DNA from: Tunicatimonas pelagia
GTDB taxonomy: Bacteria; Bacteroidota; Bacteroidia; Cytophagales; Cyclobacteriaceae
Direction: 5' to 3'
Assembly (NCBI RefSeq): GCF_030506325.1
Contig: NZ_CP120683.1
Location: 4,539,001 to 4,603,000, forward strand
Length of the DNA stretch: 64,000 nt
The position numbers were made by a program, and so were the translations under genes. Shown piece after piece: positions 1 through 8,414 of the stretch. Below the pieces are notes generated by a model. It was not told where the DNA came from, did no database searches, and saw nothing but the letters and a program-made list of their open reading frames with translations. The first letter of the stretch is position 1. The number at the start of each line of letters is the position of its first letter.

Positions 1-288
1 GGAAAGCTTTATTTGGCTGCCAGCGAACAATTCCTTGACGGACAGGCGGCGGATTTATCAGCTTTTGGTTGCGACCTTTCCGAGTGGCAGCATATCCGCC
101 TAACCGTTGAGCAACAACAACTGTCGGTATACCGCAACGAACAATTAATTTTTCAGACTACCCTTGAAGAAGATGCCGGAAAAGTAGCCGGAATCCGATA
201 TCGATTTCAAGGAGCTGGATCAATAGATTACGTTCGACTACTGGATGAAAATCAATCAGTAGTGTTTCAGGATGATTTCAGCAACTGA
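1..288 (+). CDS. C-terminal end of a truncated protein with a beta-sandwich-like tail
   Basis: An open frame runs in from the left edge and stops at 286-288, so the start lies outside the window; the TTG at 13 is only an internal codon. The roughly 95 visible residues are rich in alternating hydrophobic and polar strands (HIRLTVEQQQLSVYRN, then a short acidic turn, then SIDYVRLLDENQSVVFQDDF), which looks like the last strands of a concanavalin-A/LamG or DUF1080-like beta sandwich at the end of a secreted or periplasmic protein. No catalytic motif is visible. Its last 22 nt overlap the 3' end of the convergent lipoprotein gene. The fold is inferred from pattern only. Confidence 0.5.
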   Translation, partial: GKLYLAASEQFLDGQAADLSAFGCDLSEWQHIRLTVEQQQLSVYRNEQLIFQTTLEEDAGKVAGIRYRFQGAGSIDYVRLLDENQSVVFQDDFSN

Positions 289-1082
289 AATTCTTCCAGG
301 TTGGAGAACGTACCTTCGGGAATAGTTTCTATCACTTCTATATCCGTAATATCTCGCTCACCCCGGTCGCCGGAAAGCATGAGTGAGCCGTGGTTTTTGT
401 ATTCAGCCCAGGGAGTCATAAAGCGGGGAGTATCCATTTCTACGGTAGGGTAGAATGCCCACTGAGTCACCATATAATCGTTAGGGTCAACGTACACCTG
501 ATACTTATTTTGCGGGGTAACTCCTACGCCTTCAAAGCGTAGTTCCAGCACCTCCGCCATATCACCTCCCTGAATAGTATCTTCGCCAACATAAGTCAGG
601 GTAACCCCAGAGTCTTTCAATTTGAAGGGCATAAACAACCAGTAGCTATCGTTAATCCAGATACTTTTTCCCTGTTCTACGTACTTGGCTAGTGAATCAG
701 CGTTAGTAATCTCTTCGCCGCCCATCGCCACTTTTCCCTGATCAGAATTTACGTTGATCAGATAAATAGCTGAGTCGCGCGGTACTTCAATTCGTACATC
801 GCCCGACTGTTTGTCCCACAATAGGGTGCGGATATCGAAGAAGTTCCAGCTTACGTACTGGGTAGTATCCCAGGCTTTACGGCCTCCCATCGCCTGCATT
901 ACGCTATCGGCGATTGCCATTGCTTTCTCATCAGAAGCTGCTTCATTGAAACCTTCAGCCGGAGGGTTCGCATAAGCCACCCCTGCGCCGTCTATTTCAG
1001 TAGCTTGGTCTTCAGCAGTTGATCCTGGCTGGCAGGCAGTAAATAAAAAGGGAGCTAGCAAAAAGGCGATAATTCGGGGCAT
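267..1082 (-). CDS. SPII lipoprotein, DUF6503/LolA-like
   Basis: A 271-residue protein that starts with a lipoprotein signal (MPRIIAFLLAPFLFTAC, lipobox FTAC, Cys at residue 17), so it should be anchored in a membrane facing the periplasm or the surface. The mature part begins with a helix carrying ADSVMQAMGGRKAWDTTQYV and then beta strands (WNFFDIRTLLWDKQSGDVRIE). This order resembles the DUF6503 family of Bacteroidota, which has a LolA/LolB-like half-barrel that can hold a lipid. Function is unknown. It stands alone, converges on the partial gene to its left, and has a possible Bacteroidota -7 box about 66 bp upstream of its ATG. Confidence 0.6.
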   Translation of the reverse strand: MPRIIAFLLAPFLFTACQPGSTAEDQATEIDGAGVAYANPPAEGFNEAASDEKAMAIADSVMQAMGGRKAWDTTQYVSWNFFDIRTLLWDKQSGDVRIEVPRDSAIYLINVNSDQGKVAMGGEEITNADSLAKYVEQGKSIWINDSYWLFMPFKLKDSGVTLTYVGEDTIQGGDMAEVLELRFEGVGVTPQNKYQVYVDPNDYMVTQWAFYPTVEMDTPRFMTPWAEYKNHGSLMLSGDRGERDITDIEVIETIPEGTFSNLEEFQLLKSS

Positions 1083-1147
1083 AGGTGTAGTGGTTTTTGT
1101 CTAAAGGTATTGTTGGAAGAGAGCTCAGTAGTTAAACCGTTCTGGTA

Positions 1148-1155
1148 CAAATGTA
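1148..1155 (-). promoter_or_regulatory. Possible -7 element (TACATTTG) for the lipoprotein gene
   Basis: Read on the minus strand this is TACATTTG, an exact match to the Bacteroidota -7 consensus TAnnTTTG, 66 bp before the lipoprotein start at 1082. I see no good TTTG at the -33 position, so this is a weak call. Confidence 0.35.
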
Positions 1156-1288
1156 CAATATATGCAACTGGGTGCTAACGTACATGTTTAAATTTTCACT
1201 TCTATTGAAGATGAATATTGGAAGTGCGCGTATTGTTTGGCAGATTTCAGAGAAGGAGATGTTTTTGCCAATTATGTTAGAGACTAGA

Positions 1289-1317
1289 AAAGCTGCCCCA
1301 ACAACAGAGGCAGCTTT
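1289..1317 (-). terminator. Hairpin downstream of the hybrid kinase
   Basis: A perfect 9-bp stem (AAAGCTGCC / GGCAGCTTT) with an 11-nt loop lies 34 bp after the stop of the minus-strand histidine kinase. On that strand the stem ends in TTTTC, a short U-tract, so it could end kinase transcription. The T-run is weak. Confidence 0.5.
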
Positions 1318-1350
1318 ACAAGAATACGTAGCAAAAGGTTTGTTTCTTCT

Positions 1351-3882
1351 CTACTCTTGAGACGTAAGATGGTTTTTGTGATCTTGCATGGTCGTAACCA
1401 GCCCGTCGATGTACTCAATTGATTCGGTAGTGGACTTTCGGATTTCGTCTACAAATTGGTTAACCTCAATTTCATCTACCGAATCTTGATCCAGGGCTTC
1501 TTTTAGTCCGGTAAGATGCGTATGTAACTCTTGGTTGCCTACCATCTTGATAGAGGGCAGCAGCTTGTGTGTGAGACGACGCAATTCGTATACATCTTTC
1601 TGGCTGGCTGAATTAGCCACTTGCTCGGTTAGTAACTGAAAGCTTCGTCGCAGTGAGTCTAATAAGTTAGTTACAAATTTAACATCATCATTATACTGAT
1701 CGATTAGGCGGTGTAGTTGCACCATATCATCTTCTTCCTCATTAGGAACGAAGGGAACCTCTTTCGAGGAGATGAGTCCCATATTGAGGGCAATTTTATA
1801 GTGCAGCTCATCAGGGTTGAATGGTTTGGATAAGTAATCACTCATACCGCATTCTTTCACCCGATCTTTTACTCCCTGCACTACGTCAGCGGTAAGTGCT
1901 ATGATAGGTAAATTCTCATAATCGCCCCCTAAATTTCGAATGGCCGAAGCAGCATCGCAACCGCTCATGATTGGCATTTGTAAATCCATCAAAATGATGT
2001 CGAAGGTCGTTTGCTGTACTTTCTCCAATGCTTGCTTACCGTGCTCCGCAGTAGTTACCTGAATGCCCACCTTCTGTAGGAAACTGGTAGCAACCATTCG
2101 GTTAGAAGGATTGTCTTCTACCAGCAAAAGATTAATTCCTTTGAGCTTTTCAATATCGATTTTCTGCCTCGCTTGCTGCGATTCTTTCGTGATTTTAGCG
2201 TTGTGCTCGTAAGTAAGTATAAAACTAAAACTGCTGCCAAACCCTTCTTTGCTTCTCACTGACAGCTCACCCTTCTGTATAGCAACCAAGCGTTTGCAAA
2301 TAGTTAGTCCGAGTCCAGTTCCTCCAAACTTACGAGTAGTATCATCTGCGCCTTGGGTATAATCCTGAAAAATAGATTTAATCCGATCTGCCGGAATACC
2401 GATACCAGTATCTCGTATATCGAACTTAATCTTACATTTATCTTTTTTCTTGCTAAGCAGCTCAGTATGAACCGAAACAAAACCCCGTTCAGTAAATTTG
2501 ATCGCATTACCAACTAGGTTGTTAAGAATTTGGGTAAGTCGTACTTCGTCACCAAGCACATACTCAGGAATGGCATCATCCCAATCGGAACGAATGCTGA
2601 TATTTTTCTCTTCAGCCCTAAACTTAAAAGCTTTGATAATGCCTTCAGTTACTTCGCGTGGGCTAAAGTTAATTTTTTCTAACTTGATTTTACCAGCCTC
2701 AATTTTAGCAAAATCGAGAATATCGTTGATAATTACCAGCAGGTGGTTAGCCGAGAATTGCAGGCTCTTCATGTATTCTAACTGATCCTCTCGGGGGCTT
2801 TCATCCATTAAGAGGCGCGTCATGTTAACTACCACATTGAGTGGTGTCCGAATTTCGTGACTCATTGTAGAGAGAAAGTCTTGCTTGGCTAGTGCAGCTC
2901 GCTCAGCTTTTTCTTTATCGCGGCGCAGCCTACTGGCTATTCTAACGTGATCGGTCATATCGAAGCAGACCAGTGAATAACCCACCGACTCTCCTCTCTC
3001 ATTGGCTAGAGTGGCGGCACTAACGTGAACGGGGAATGTTTTACCATCGCGATGCCGCATTGTCATCTCACCTTCCCAGTGTTTGTTCTGAATGAAATCC
3101 TGATGATGAGCCTCATTGATAAGTTTTCCACTTTTTGGCAGTAATAGTTCGGTGGTTTTCTTTCCTAAGGCCTCCTCTTTTTTCCAACCAAATAAGTGCT
3201 CGGCATACTGGTTCCAGTAAACGATTCTGCGGTTAGCATCTGCCGCAATAATGCTACTATCGAGCTGGTTTAGCATAGATGCCTGAAAGTTAGCTTGCTC
3301 TTGTGCTCTCTGGCGGTCGCGTGCTTCGCACTTGAGCTGCAATAGCGTATTTTCTAAGTCTTTAGTGCGGTTTTTTACCAGCACTTCCAGATTATCTTTG
3401 TGCAACTGAAGTTCCTGCTCAGCGCGTTCTCTTTCTTTGATTTGTTTCTGAAGTTCGTTATTAGCTTTTTTTAGGCTGGAAGTAGATGGGGTGTTTAGTA
3501 GCTTAGGAATGAGGGGCCAGATAGCGATGGCGGTAGCCAACGAAATAACTGCGTTTATTGCTTTCAGCCAACCCGATATTCGGTATGCTGGTTGCCAAGT
3601 GGCATATACTTCCATGAAGTGAGTGACCCCGCAGGATAGAATAAATGCGATAAATAACCAAAACACCGGTTTAGCTTTCCAAACGTCTTGGCGCTTTTCC
3701 ATTAACATAAAAATAGCGAACGGAATTACGAAATAAGAAGCGCCAGATATGGCATCGGATAGGGTGTGTAACCAGAGTATATCAGGTTGCCAGAAATAGT
3801 AATGCCCGTGGGGCATAAATCCATCACCGCTTAGCCAGCTTCCTAATATAGTTCGAATTGTATTTATCATGCTCAAAGACAT
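1351..3882 (-). CDS. Hybrid sensor histidine kinase with ethylene-receptor-like N-terminus
   Basis: A signalling kinase of 843 residues. Order: three membrane helices (about 35-125), coiled coil (135-200), PAS domain (about 202-320), HisKA with SHEIRTPLN (phospho-acceptor His342), HATPase with N-box NLVGNAIKF (452-463), DTGIGIP (491-497) and GGTGLGL (520-526), receiver domain with acceptor Asp633 in LMDLQMP and Lys at KPF (687), then an HPt-like four-helix domain with LTHKLLPS (His772). The sensor part matches the ETR1/Slr1212 ethylene-binding domain: FMPHGHYYFWQPD, then SDAIS with Asp43, then CGVTHF with Cys84 and His88. In ETR1 the equivalent Cys and His bind Cu(I). Kinase, receiver and HPt in one chain suggest a phosphorelay, but no output regulator is next door. 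The ligand is inferred. Confidence 0.9.
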   Translation of the reverse strand: MSLSMINTIRTILGSWLSGDGFMPHGHYYFWQPDILWLHTLSDAISGASYFVIPFAIFMLMEKRQDVWKAKPVFWLFIAFILSCGVTHFMEVYATWQPAYRISGWLKAINAVISLATAIAIWPLIPKLLNTPSTSSLKKANNELQKQIKERERAEQELQLHKDNLEVLVKNRTKDLENTLLQLKCEARDRQRAQEQANFQASMLNQLDSSIIAADANRRIVYWNQYAEHLFGWKKEEALGKKTTELLLPKSGKLINEAHHQDFIQNKHWEGEMTMRHRDGKTFPVHVSAATLANERGESVGYSLVCFDMTDHVRIASRLRRDKEKAERAALAKQDFLSTMSHEIRTPLNVVVNMTRLLMDESPREDQLEYMKSLQFSANHLLVIINDILDFAKIEAGKIKLEKINFSPREVTEGIIKAFKFRAEEKNISIRSDWDDAIPEYVLGDEVRLTQILNNLVGNAIKFTERGFVSVHTELLSKKKDKCKIKFDIRDTGIGIPADRIKSIFQDYTQGADDTTRKFGGTGLGLTICKRLVAIQKGELSVRSKEGFGSSFSFILTYEHNAKITKESQQARQKIDIEKLKGINLLLVEDNPSNRMVATSFLQKVGIQVTTAEHGKQALEKVQQTTFDIILMDLQMPIMSGCDAASAIRNLGGDYENLPIIALTADVVQGVKDRVKECGMSDYLSKPFNPDELHYKIALNMGLISSKEVPFVPNEEEDDMVQLHRLIDQYNDDVKFVTNLLDSLRRSFQLLTEQVANSASQKDVYELRRLTHKLLPSIKMVGNQELHTHLTGLKEALDQDSVDEIEVNQFVDEIRKSTTESIEYIDGLVTTMQDHKNHLTSQE

Positions 3883-4310
3883 ATTTTATCTTAGACCCAC
3901 CTAACGCTTTAGGTAGTAGGTTTGGTGGAGTAGTTTATATTATCCTTATGTTAGAAAAAAGGTTAATACGTAGGTTATTCGGGTTATTACTATCAAGTTT
4001 CTTAACGAAGGAATCAATTATCTTACGTAAGCAATTTTGTTTTCTTATACTATTTCTTACGTTTAATGGTGTCAGCTAGTAGTACTTTAACATGTGTTAG
4101 TTTATAAAAGATTAGCATAAATTTTTAATAAAATAGTGAATATATATTGTACAGACTTCTCTTAAATATATATGGTAAGCTACACATGGATGAGAAGAAA
4201 AAGATACGTAAATCAACTATTTTATTACATGGTAGCGAAATAATGAAAAACCGTAGAATTGTAGCTAAGAGAAAGTATTAAGCTATGGAAAAACCACACT
4301 GTACAACAAC
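3883..4310. other. AT-rich intergenic region between the hybrid kinase and dnaK
   Basis: About 430 bp of AT-rich DNA that must hold the leader of the minus-strand kinase. The open frames in it are short and have no recognisable protein character. I see no clear promoter box, repeat or RNA gene. Confidence 0.5.
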
Positions 4311-4339
4311 AAAAAAAGGCTCCAATTGGAGCCTTTTTA
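4311..4339 (-). terminator. Rho-independent terminator of dnaK
   Basis: A-run, stem AAAGGCTCC / GGAGCCTTT around AATT, then T-run. It is symmetric and could work in both directions. It lies 21 bp past the dnaK stop codon. Confidence 0.85.
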
Positions 4340-4359
4340 AAATTAAAAGAGGATAAAAG

Positions 4360-6300
4360 CTACTGCTTGTCTTTATCATCTACTTCTTCGTATTCTACAT
4401 CAGATACGTCGGCATCGCTGGTAGCATCGGTGCTACCTTGCTGATCGTTGGCTGTCGCTGATTCAGCTCCTCCTGCACCCGCAGCATCAGCACCCGCTGC
4501 TTGATACATCTCCTGAGAAGCATTTTGCCAAGCGGCATTCAGCTTTTCCATTGCTGCATCAATACCACTCACATCTTGTGCTTGGTGGGCAGTTTTCAGT
4601 TCGGCTAGTGCATCTTCGATAGGCTTTTTATTCCCTTCGGATAGCTTGTCACCGTACTCGCTCAACTGCTTTTCTGTTTGAAAGACCAGCGAATCTGCTG
4701 CGTTGATCTTCTCAATCTTTTCCCGTTCTTGCTTGTCAGTTTCAGCGTTAGCTTCCGCTTCCTTACGCATTTTTTCAATCTCTTCATCGGTAAGTCCGGA
4801 AGAAGCCTCGATACGGATTTTCTGCTCTTTGCCAGTACCTTTATCTTTGGCTGATACGTTCATGATACCGTTGGCATCAATATCGAAAGTTACCTCAATT
4901 TGGGGTACGCCTCGCGGTGCTGGTGGTATGTCTGACAAATGGAAACGGCCGATAGTACGATTGTCTTTGGCCATTGGCCGCTCACCTTGCAGCACGTGAA
5001 TCTCTACCGATGGCTGATTATCCGAAGCCGTTGAGAATGTTTCTGACTTCTTAGTAGGAATAGTCGTGTTAGACTCAATCAGCTTGGTGAATACTCCACC
5101 CATAGTCTCAATACCTAATGATAGCGGAGTTACATCAAGTAATAATACATCTTTTACATCTCCACTGAATACGCCACCTTGGATCGCTGCACCTACTGCT
5201 ACTACCTCGTCAGGATTTACACCCTTGGAGGGCTTTTTGCCGAAGAACTTCTCAGCTTCTTCCTGAATTTTAGGGATACGAGTAGAACCTCCTACTAGAA
5301 TCACTTCATTAATTTCTGATGCAGATATTCCGGCATCTTTCAGTGCTTGTTTGCAAGGCTCTAACGTTCTCTGTACTAAGTCATCTACTAATTGCTCAAA
5401 CTTTGCGCGACTCAGGCTACGTACTAAGTGCTTGGGAATACCATCTACTGGCATAATGTACGGCAGATTGATTTCGGTGCTGGTAGCACTGGAAAGCTCA
5501 ATCTTGGCTTTTTCAGCAGCTTCTTTCAATCGCTGCAAGGCCATTGGATCTTTTCGGAGATCAATGTTATTTTCCTTTTCAAACTCGTCAGCTAGCCAGT
5601 TAATAATACGAGCATCAAAATCGTCTCCCCCCAGATGAACGTCACCGTTGGTAGACTTTACTTCGAATACTCCGTCGCCTAATTCAAGAACCGAAACATC
5701 AAATGTTCCACCTCCCAAGTCATAAACCACAATGGTCATGTCCTGGTTTTTCTTGTCAAGACCGTAAGCTAATGCCGCCGCAGTAGGCTCGTTGATAATT
5801 CGCTTTACGTCTAGTCCGGCAATCTGGCCAGCTTCCTTAGTGGCTTGTCGTTCGGCATCGTTAAAGTAGGCCGGTACTGTAACTACTGCCTCGTTAATAG
5901 TTGTTCCCAGGTAATCTTCTGCCGTTGATTTCATCTTCTGAAGAATCATTGCCGAAAGCTCCTGCGGAGTGTACAGTCGGTCGCCAATCTTTACGCGAAC
6001 CGTGTCGTTATTTCCTTTTTCTATCTGGTAAGAGATATTTTTCATCTCTTCCGAGACTTCTGAATGTTTCTTACCCATGAACCGCTTCACCGAGCTAATA
6101 GTGTTTTGCGGATTCGTGATTGCTTGTCGTTTAGCAGGGCTACCCACTTTTCGCTCACCATTGCCGTTATCTAAAAAGGCTACGATGGAAGGGGTTGTCC
6201 GACCACCTTCACTATTGGGAATGACGACGGGTTCGTTACCCTCCATCACTGCCACACAAGAGTTGGTGGTTCCTAAGTCTATACCTATTACTTTTCCCAT
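4360..6300 (-). CDS. dnaK: Chaperone protein DnaK (Hsp70)
   Basis: A full-length Hsp70 of 646 residues. The ATPase domain opens with [16 protein letters not shown] (residues 5-20) and holds the second phosphate loop ([11 protein letters not shown]) and [10 protein letters not shown]; the linker is [13 protein letters not shown]; the substrate-binding domain and helical lid follow. The tail is Ala/Gly-rich and ends in [16 protein letters not shown]. It folds and refolds cytosolic proteins with DnaJ and GrpE, neither of which is in this window, so it is a solo gene with its own terminator. A TGACA/TGTCA inverted repeat lies 76-88 bp upstream of the ATG and may belong to its stress control. Confidence 0.98.
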   Translation of the reverse strand: MGKVIGIDLGTTNSCVAVMEGNEPVVIPNSEGGRTTPSIVAFLDNGNGERKVGSPAKRQAITNPQNTISSVKRFMGKKHSEVSEEMKNISYQIEKGNNDTVRVKIGDRLYTPQELSAMILQKMKSTAEDYLGTTINEAVVTVPAYFNDAERQATKEAGQIAGLDVKRIINEPTAAALAYGLDKKNQDMTIVVYDLGGGTFDVSVLELGDGVFEVKSTNGDVHLGGDDFDARIINWLADEFEKENNIDLRKDPMALQRLKEAAEKAKIELSSATSTEINLPYIMPVDGIPKHLVRSLSRAKFEQLVDDLVQRTLEPCKQALKDAGISASEINEVILVGGSTRIPKIQEEAEKFFGKKPSKGVNPDEVVAVGAAIQGGVFSGDVKDVLLLDVTPLSLGIETMGGVFTKLIESNTTIPTKKSETFSTASDNQPSVEIHVLQGERPMAKDNRTIGRFHLSDIPPAPRGVPQIEVTFDIDANGIMNVSAKDKGTGKEQKIRIEASSGLTDEEIEKMRKEAEANAETDKQEREKIEKINAADSLVFQTEKQLSEYGDKLSEGNKKPIEDALAELKTAHQAQDVSGIDAAMEKLNAAWQNASQEMYQAAGADAAGAGGAESATANDQQGSTDATSDADVSDVEYEEVDDKDKQ

Positions 6301-6375
6301 AAATATATTTTATAAAGTTGGAGTTTTAGTTCATCAGTTCTATAGTATCAATGGGTATGCCAAGCCATCGTGCTA

Positions 6376-6388
6376 TGACAGATTGTCA
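6376..6388 (-). promoter_or_regulatory. TGACA-N3-TGTCA inverted repeat upstream of dnaK
   Basis: A perfect 5-bp inverted repeat with a 3-nt spacer, 76-88 bp upstream of the dnaK start. No CIRCE element (TTAGCACTC-N9-GAGTGCTAA) is present, so control by HrcA is not supported. The repeat could be the binding site of another heat-shock regulator. Confidence 0.35.
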
Positions 6389-6420
6389 GAATACTCGAGT
6401 GTGTGCTGGCGACTGTCGCG

Positions 6421-6824
6421 CGGTGTTAGTGTGTTAAAGTGTTATGGTGTTTAGGTGTTTTTGTTTATGAGTTCTGGGTTTTGAGTTTGAAAATAATGAA
6501 CACAAACACTAAAGCTATTTAAAGTTTTAAGACCTACTGCGTGATTGTATTGCGTGGAATGAACCCTGCGTGGAACGCCCCATATAGACGAATGCTCGTT
6601 TTTAGTAGAGGGTATTCCGATAAACTTCCAAGGTTCGTGACGTCACGAAACTGGGGGCAGATAATTATCAGAACAAGGTTGCGTGCTGATTGTAGCGAAG
6701 GTGTACCGAACGCGATACAATCGCGCTCTAGCATTGCATCAACCGGCTGAAAATGAGGTAGTGCTGGTAAAACAAATTTCAAAACGTTAAATCACTTCAC
6801 TGTAACACATCGCACCATAACACT
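6421..6824. repeat. Inverted pair of 8-nt-word arrays (GTGTTA type), locus A
   Basis: Left arm 6421-6457 is made of degenerate octamers (GGTGTTAG, TGTGTTAA, AGTGTTAT, GGTGTTTA, GGTGTTTT). Right arm about 6797-6823 is the same word inverted (reads AGTGTTAT, GGTGCGAT, GTGTTACA on the other strand). The roughly 340 bp between them has no convincing gene: the frames there overlap antiparallel and look random. The arms bracket the gap between the dnaK leader and the 3' end of the sulfatase gene at 6831. Confidence 0.6.
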
Positions 6825-6830
6825 TTTTCT

Positions 6831-8414
6831 CTAATGACTGGTTAATTCTTCCCAGGTAACAACCCCAACCCGATCTGCCCAGTTCTGCCACTTTTGGGCT
6901 AATTCTTCAGCACGTTCAGGGTATCGCTCGGCGAGGTTCTGCGTTTCGGAACGATCGGCGTCCATATCATATAGTTCCCAATCTTTGGTGGAGCCAGGGG
7001 CGGCTAGTTTCCAATCACCATCCCGGATAGCCCGGTTGCCCATGTGTTCCCAAAACAGAGGATGACTACGATTGATAGAATCACCTTGGATAACTGGAAC
7101 GAGGCTAACGCCTTCGGTAGGTTTTATTTTCTGATTTTGATACTGCTGAGGGTAGTCGGTTTGGGCTAAATCTGCGCAGGTAGCCATCAAATCAATGACG
7201 TGACCTAGCTGTCGGTCGATGCGCGGTTGTTTTATCTGGCGAGGATAGTGCAGGATGAACGGAGTAGCGATACCCCCCTCGTGTACCCAACTTTTGTACA
7301 GTCGGAAGGGTACGTTACTAACGTTAGCCCAGGAGGCAGTGTAGGAAGTCCAACTAAAGCGCGAACCGATGGCTGCCGTATCGGCCGGGCTAGGATTACG
7401 GTCAATATATTCTTGGGTGGCACCATTGTCGGACAAAAACATAACAACCGTGTTTTCTAACTCACCCAGCTCTTCAAGCTTATTAATAATATTACCAATG
7501 CCTTGATCCATCACGTCAACTTGAGCCGCGTAAACAGCCATTTTCAAGTCCATTGTATCCTGTTGCGCTGGAGTCAAATTATCCCATTTCCACACCAGAC
7601 TATCCGGTAGCGACATAGCTAGATTTTCGGGAATAATGCCTAGTTCCTGGGCGCGCTGGTAACGCTGCTGTCGGATTTTCTCGAAGCCTGCCCGGTACTT
7701 ACCTCGGTATTTAGCAACCGCCGAATCAGGGGCCATCAGTGGAAAGTGGGGAGCAATGTGAGCCACGTACAAGAAGAATGGATTAGGCGAGTCGCGCTGT
7801 TCTTCTAGAAACTTTACGGCGTAGTCGTTGAAGGCAACGGTAGAATAAAAGTTAGCACTATCTAATTCTACCTCTGTGCTGTCCAGCACTACAAACCGGC
7901 CTACCCGGTTGTTAAATGGATAATAATACATTCCACCTCCTTGGGGAATTCCGTAAAACCGATCAAAGCCACGCTGAAGCGGCCAGTATTCCCGGGCACT
8001 GCCTACGTGCCACTTTCCCGTCATGAGTGTGGAGTAACCTGCCTCTTTCAGTACTTCAGCAATAGTCACGCACTGTTGGTTGAGGTAACCCTGATAAGCT
8101 GGAATCCCCATATTGCCCACCATATGCCCAATACCCGCCTGATGCTGATATAATCCGGTAAGTAACGAAGCTCGGGTAGGGCAGCACCGCCCGGTATTGT
8201 AGAACTGGGTCATAATTAACCCGTTGTCAGCCAAACGATCAATATTAGGCGTGTTGATCTCCGAGCCGAAGCAGCCCAAATCAGTGTAACCCATATCGTC
8301 AGCCATAATAATGACAATGTTTGGTCTCTCTCCTTCATTGGCTTCGAGGGAGGATGGTGTTTGACAGGCCAGTAAGCTCAGCAGACCAAGGGCGGAAATA
8401 ACCCGGGCAATCAT
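6831..8414 (-). CDS. Secreted sulfatase (formylglycine type), lipoprotein
   Basis: A type I sulfatase of 527 residues that removes sulfate esters from a carbohydrate or aryl substrate after its active-site Cys is oxidised to formylglycine. Lipoprotein signal MIARVISALGLLSLLAC (Cys17). Metal ligands Asp39-Asp40 sit in IIMADDMGYTD; the active-site motif is CCPTRASLLTG with Cys77 as the formylglycine position (C-x-P-x-R); TGKWHVG holds the next conserved Lys and His; SDNGAT is the late metal site. Its start overlaps the stop of the second sulfatase by 4 nt (ATGA), so the two are co-transcribed and probably translationally coupled. The substrate cannot be read from sequence; an algal or animal sulfated glycan is likely. 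No anaerobic sulfatase-maturing enzyme is in the window. Confidence 0.93.
   Translation of the reverse strand: MIARVISALGLLSLLACQTPSSLEANEGERPNIVIIMADDMGYTDLGCFGSEINTPNIDRLADNGLIMTQFYNTGRCCPTRASLLTGLYQHQAGIGHMVGNMGIPAYQGYLNQQCVTIAEVLKEAGYSTLMTGKWHVGSAREYWPLQRGFDRFYGIPQGGGMYYYPFNNRVGRFVVLDSTEVELDSANFYSTVAFNDYAVKFLEEQRDSPNPFFLYVAHIAPHFPLMAPDSAVAKYRGKYRAGFEKIRQQRYQRAQELGIIPENLAMSLPDSLVWKWDNLTPAQQDTMDLKMAVYAAQVDVMDQGIGNIINKLEELGELENTVVMFLSDNGATQEYIDRNPSPADTAAIGSRFSWTSYTASWANVSNVPFRLYKSWVHEGGIATPFILHYPRQIKQPRIDRQLGHVIDLMATCADLAQTDYPQQYQNQKIKPTEGVSLVPVIQGDSINRSHPLFWEHMGNRAIRDGDWKLAAPGSTKDWELYDMDADRSETQNLAERYPERAEELAQKWQNWADRVGVVTWEELTSH

Noticed and set aside
1151-1360. A plus-strand frame between the lipoprotein and the hybrid kinase
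   Set aside because: It overlaps the kinase terminator hairpin and the kinase 3' end and lacks any recognisable pattern.
6301-6500. CIRCE element for HrcA upstream of dnaK
   Set aside because: No TTAGCACTC/GAGTGCTAA pair is present; only a TGACA/TGTCA repeat is found.
6534-6782. Overlapping antiparallel frames upstream of the sulfatase genes
   Set aside because: Both strands are open over the same bases with no protein-like pattern; neither has a family mark or a promoter.
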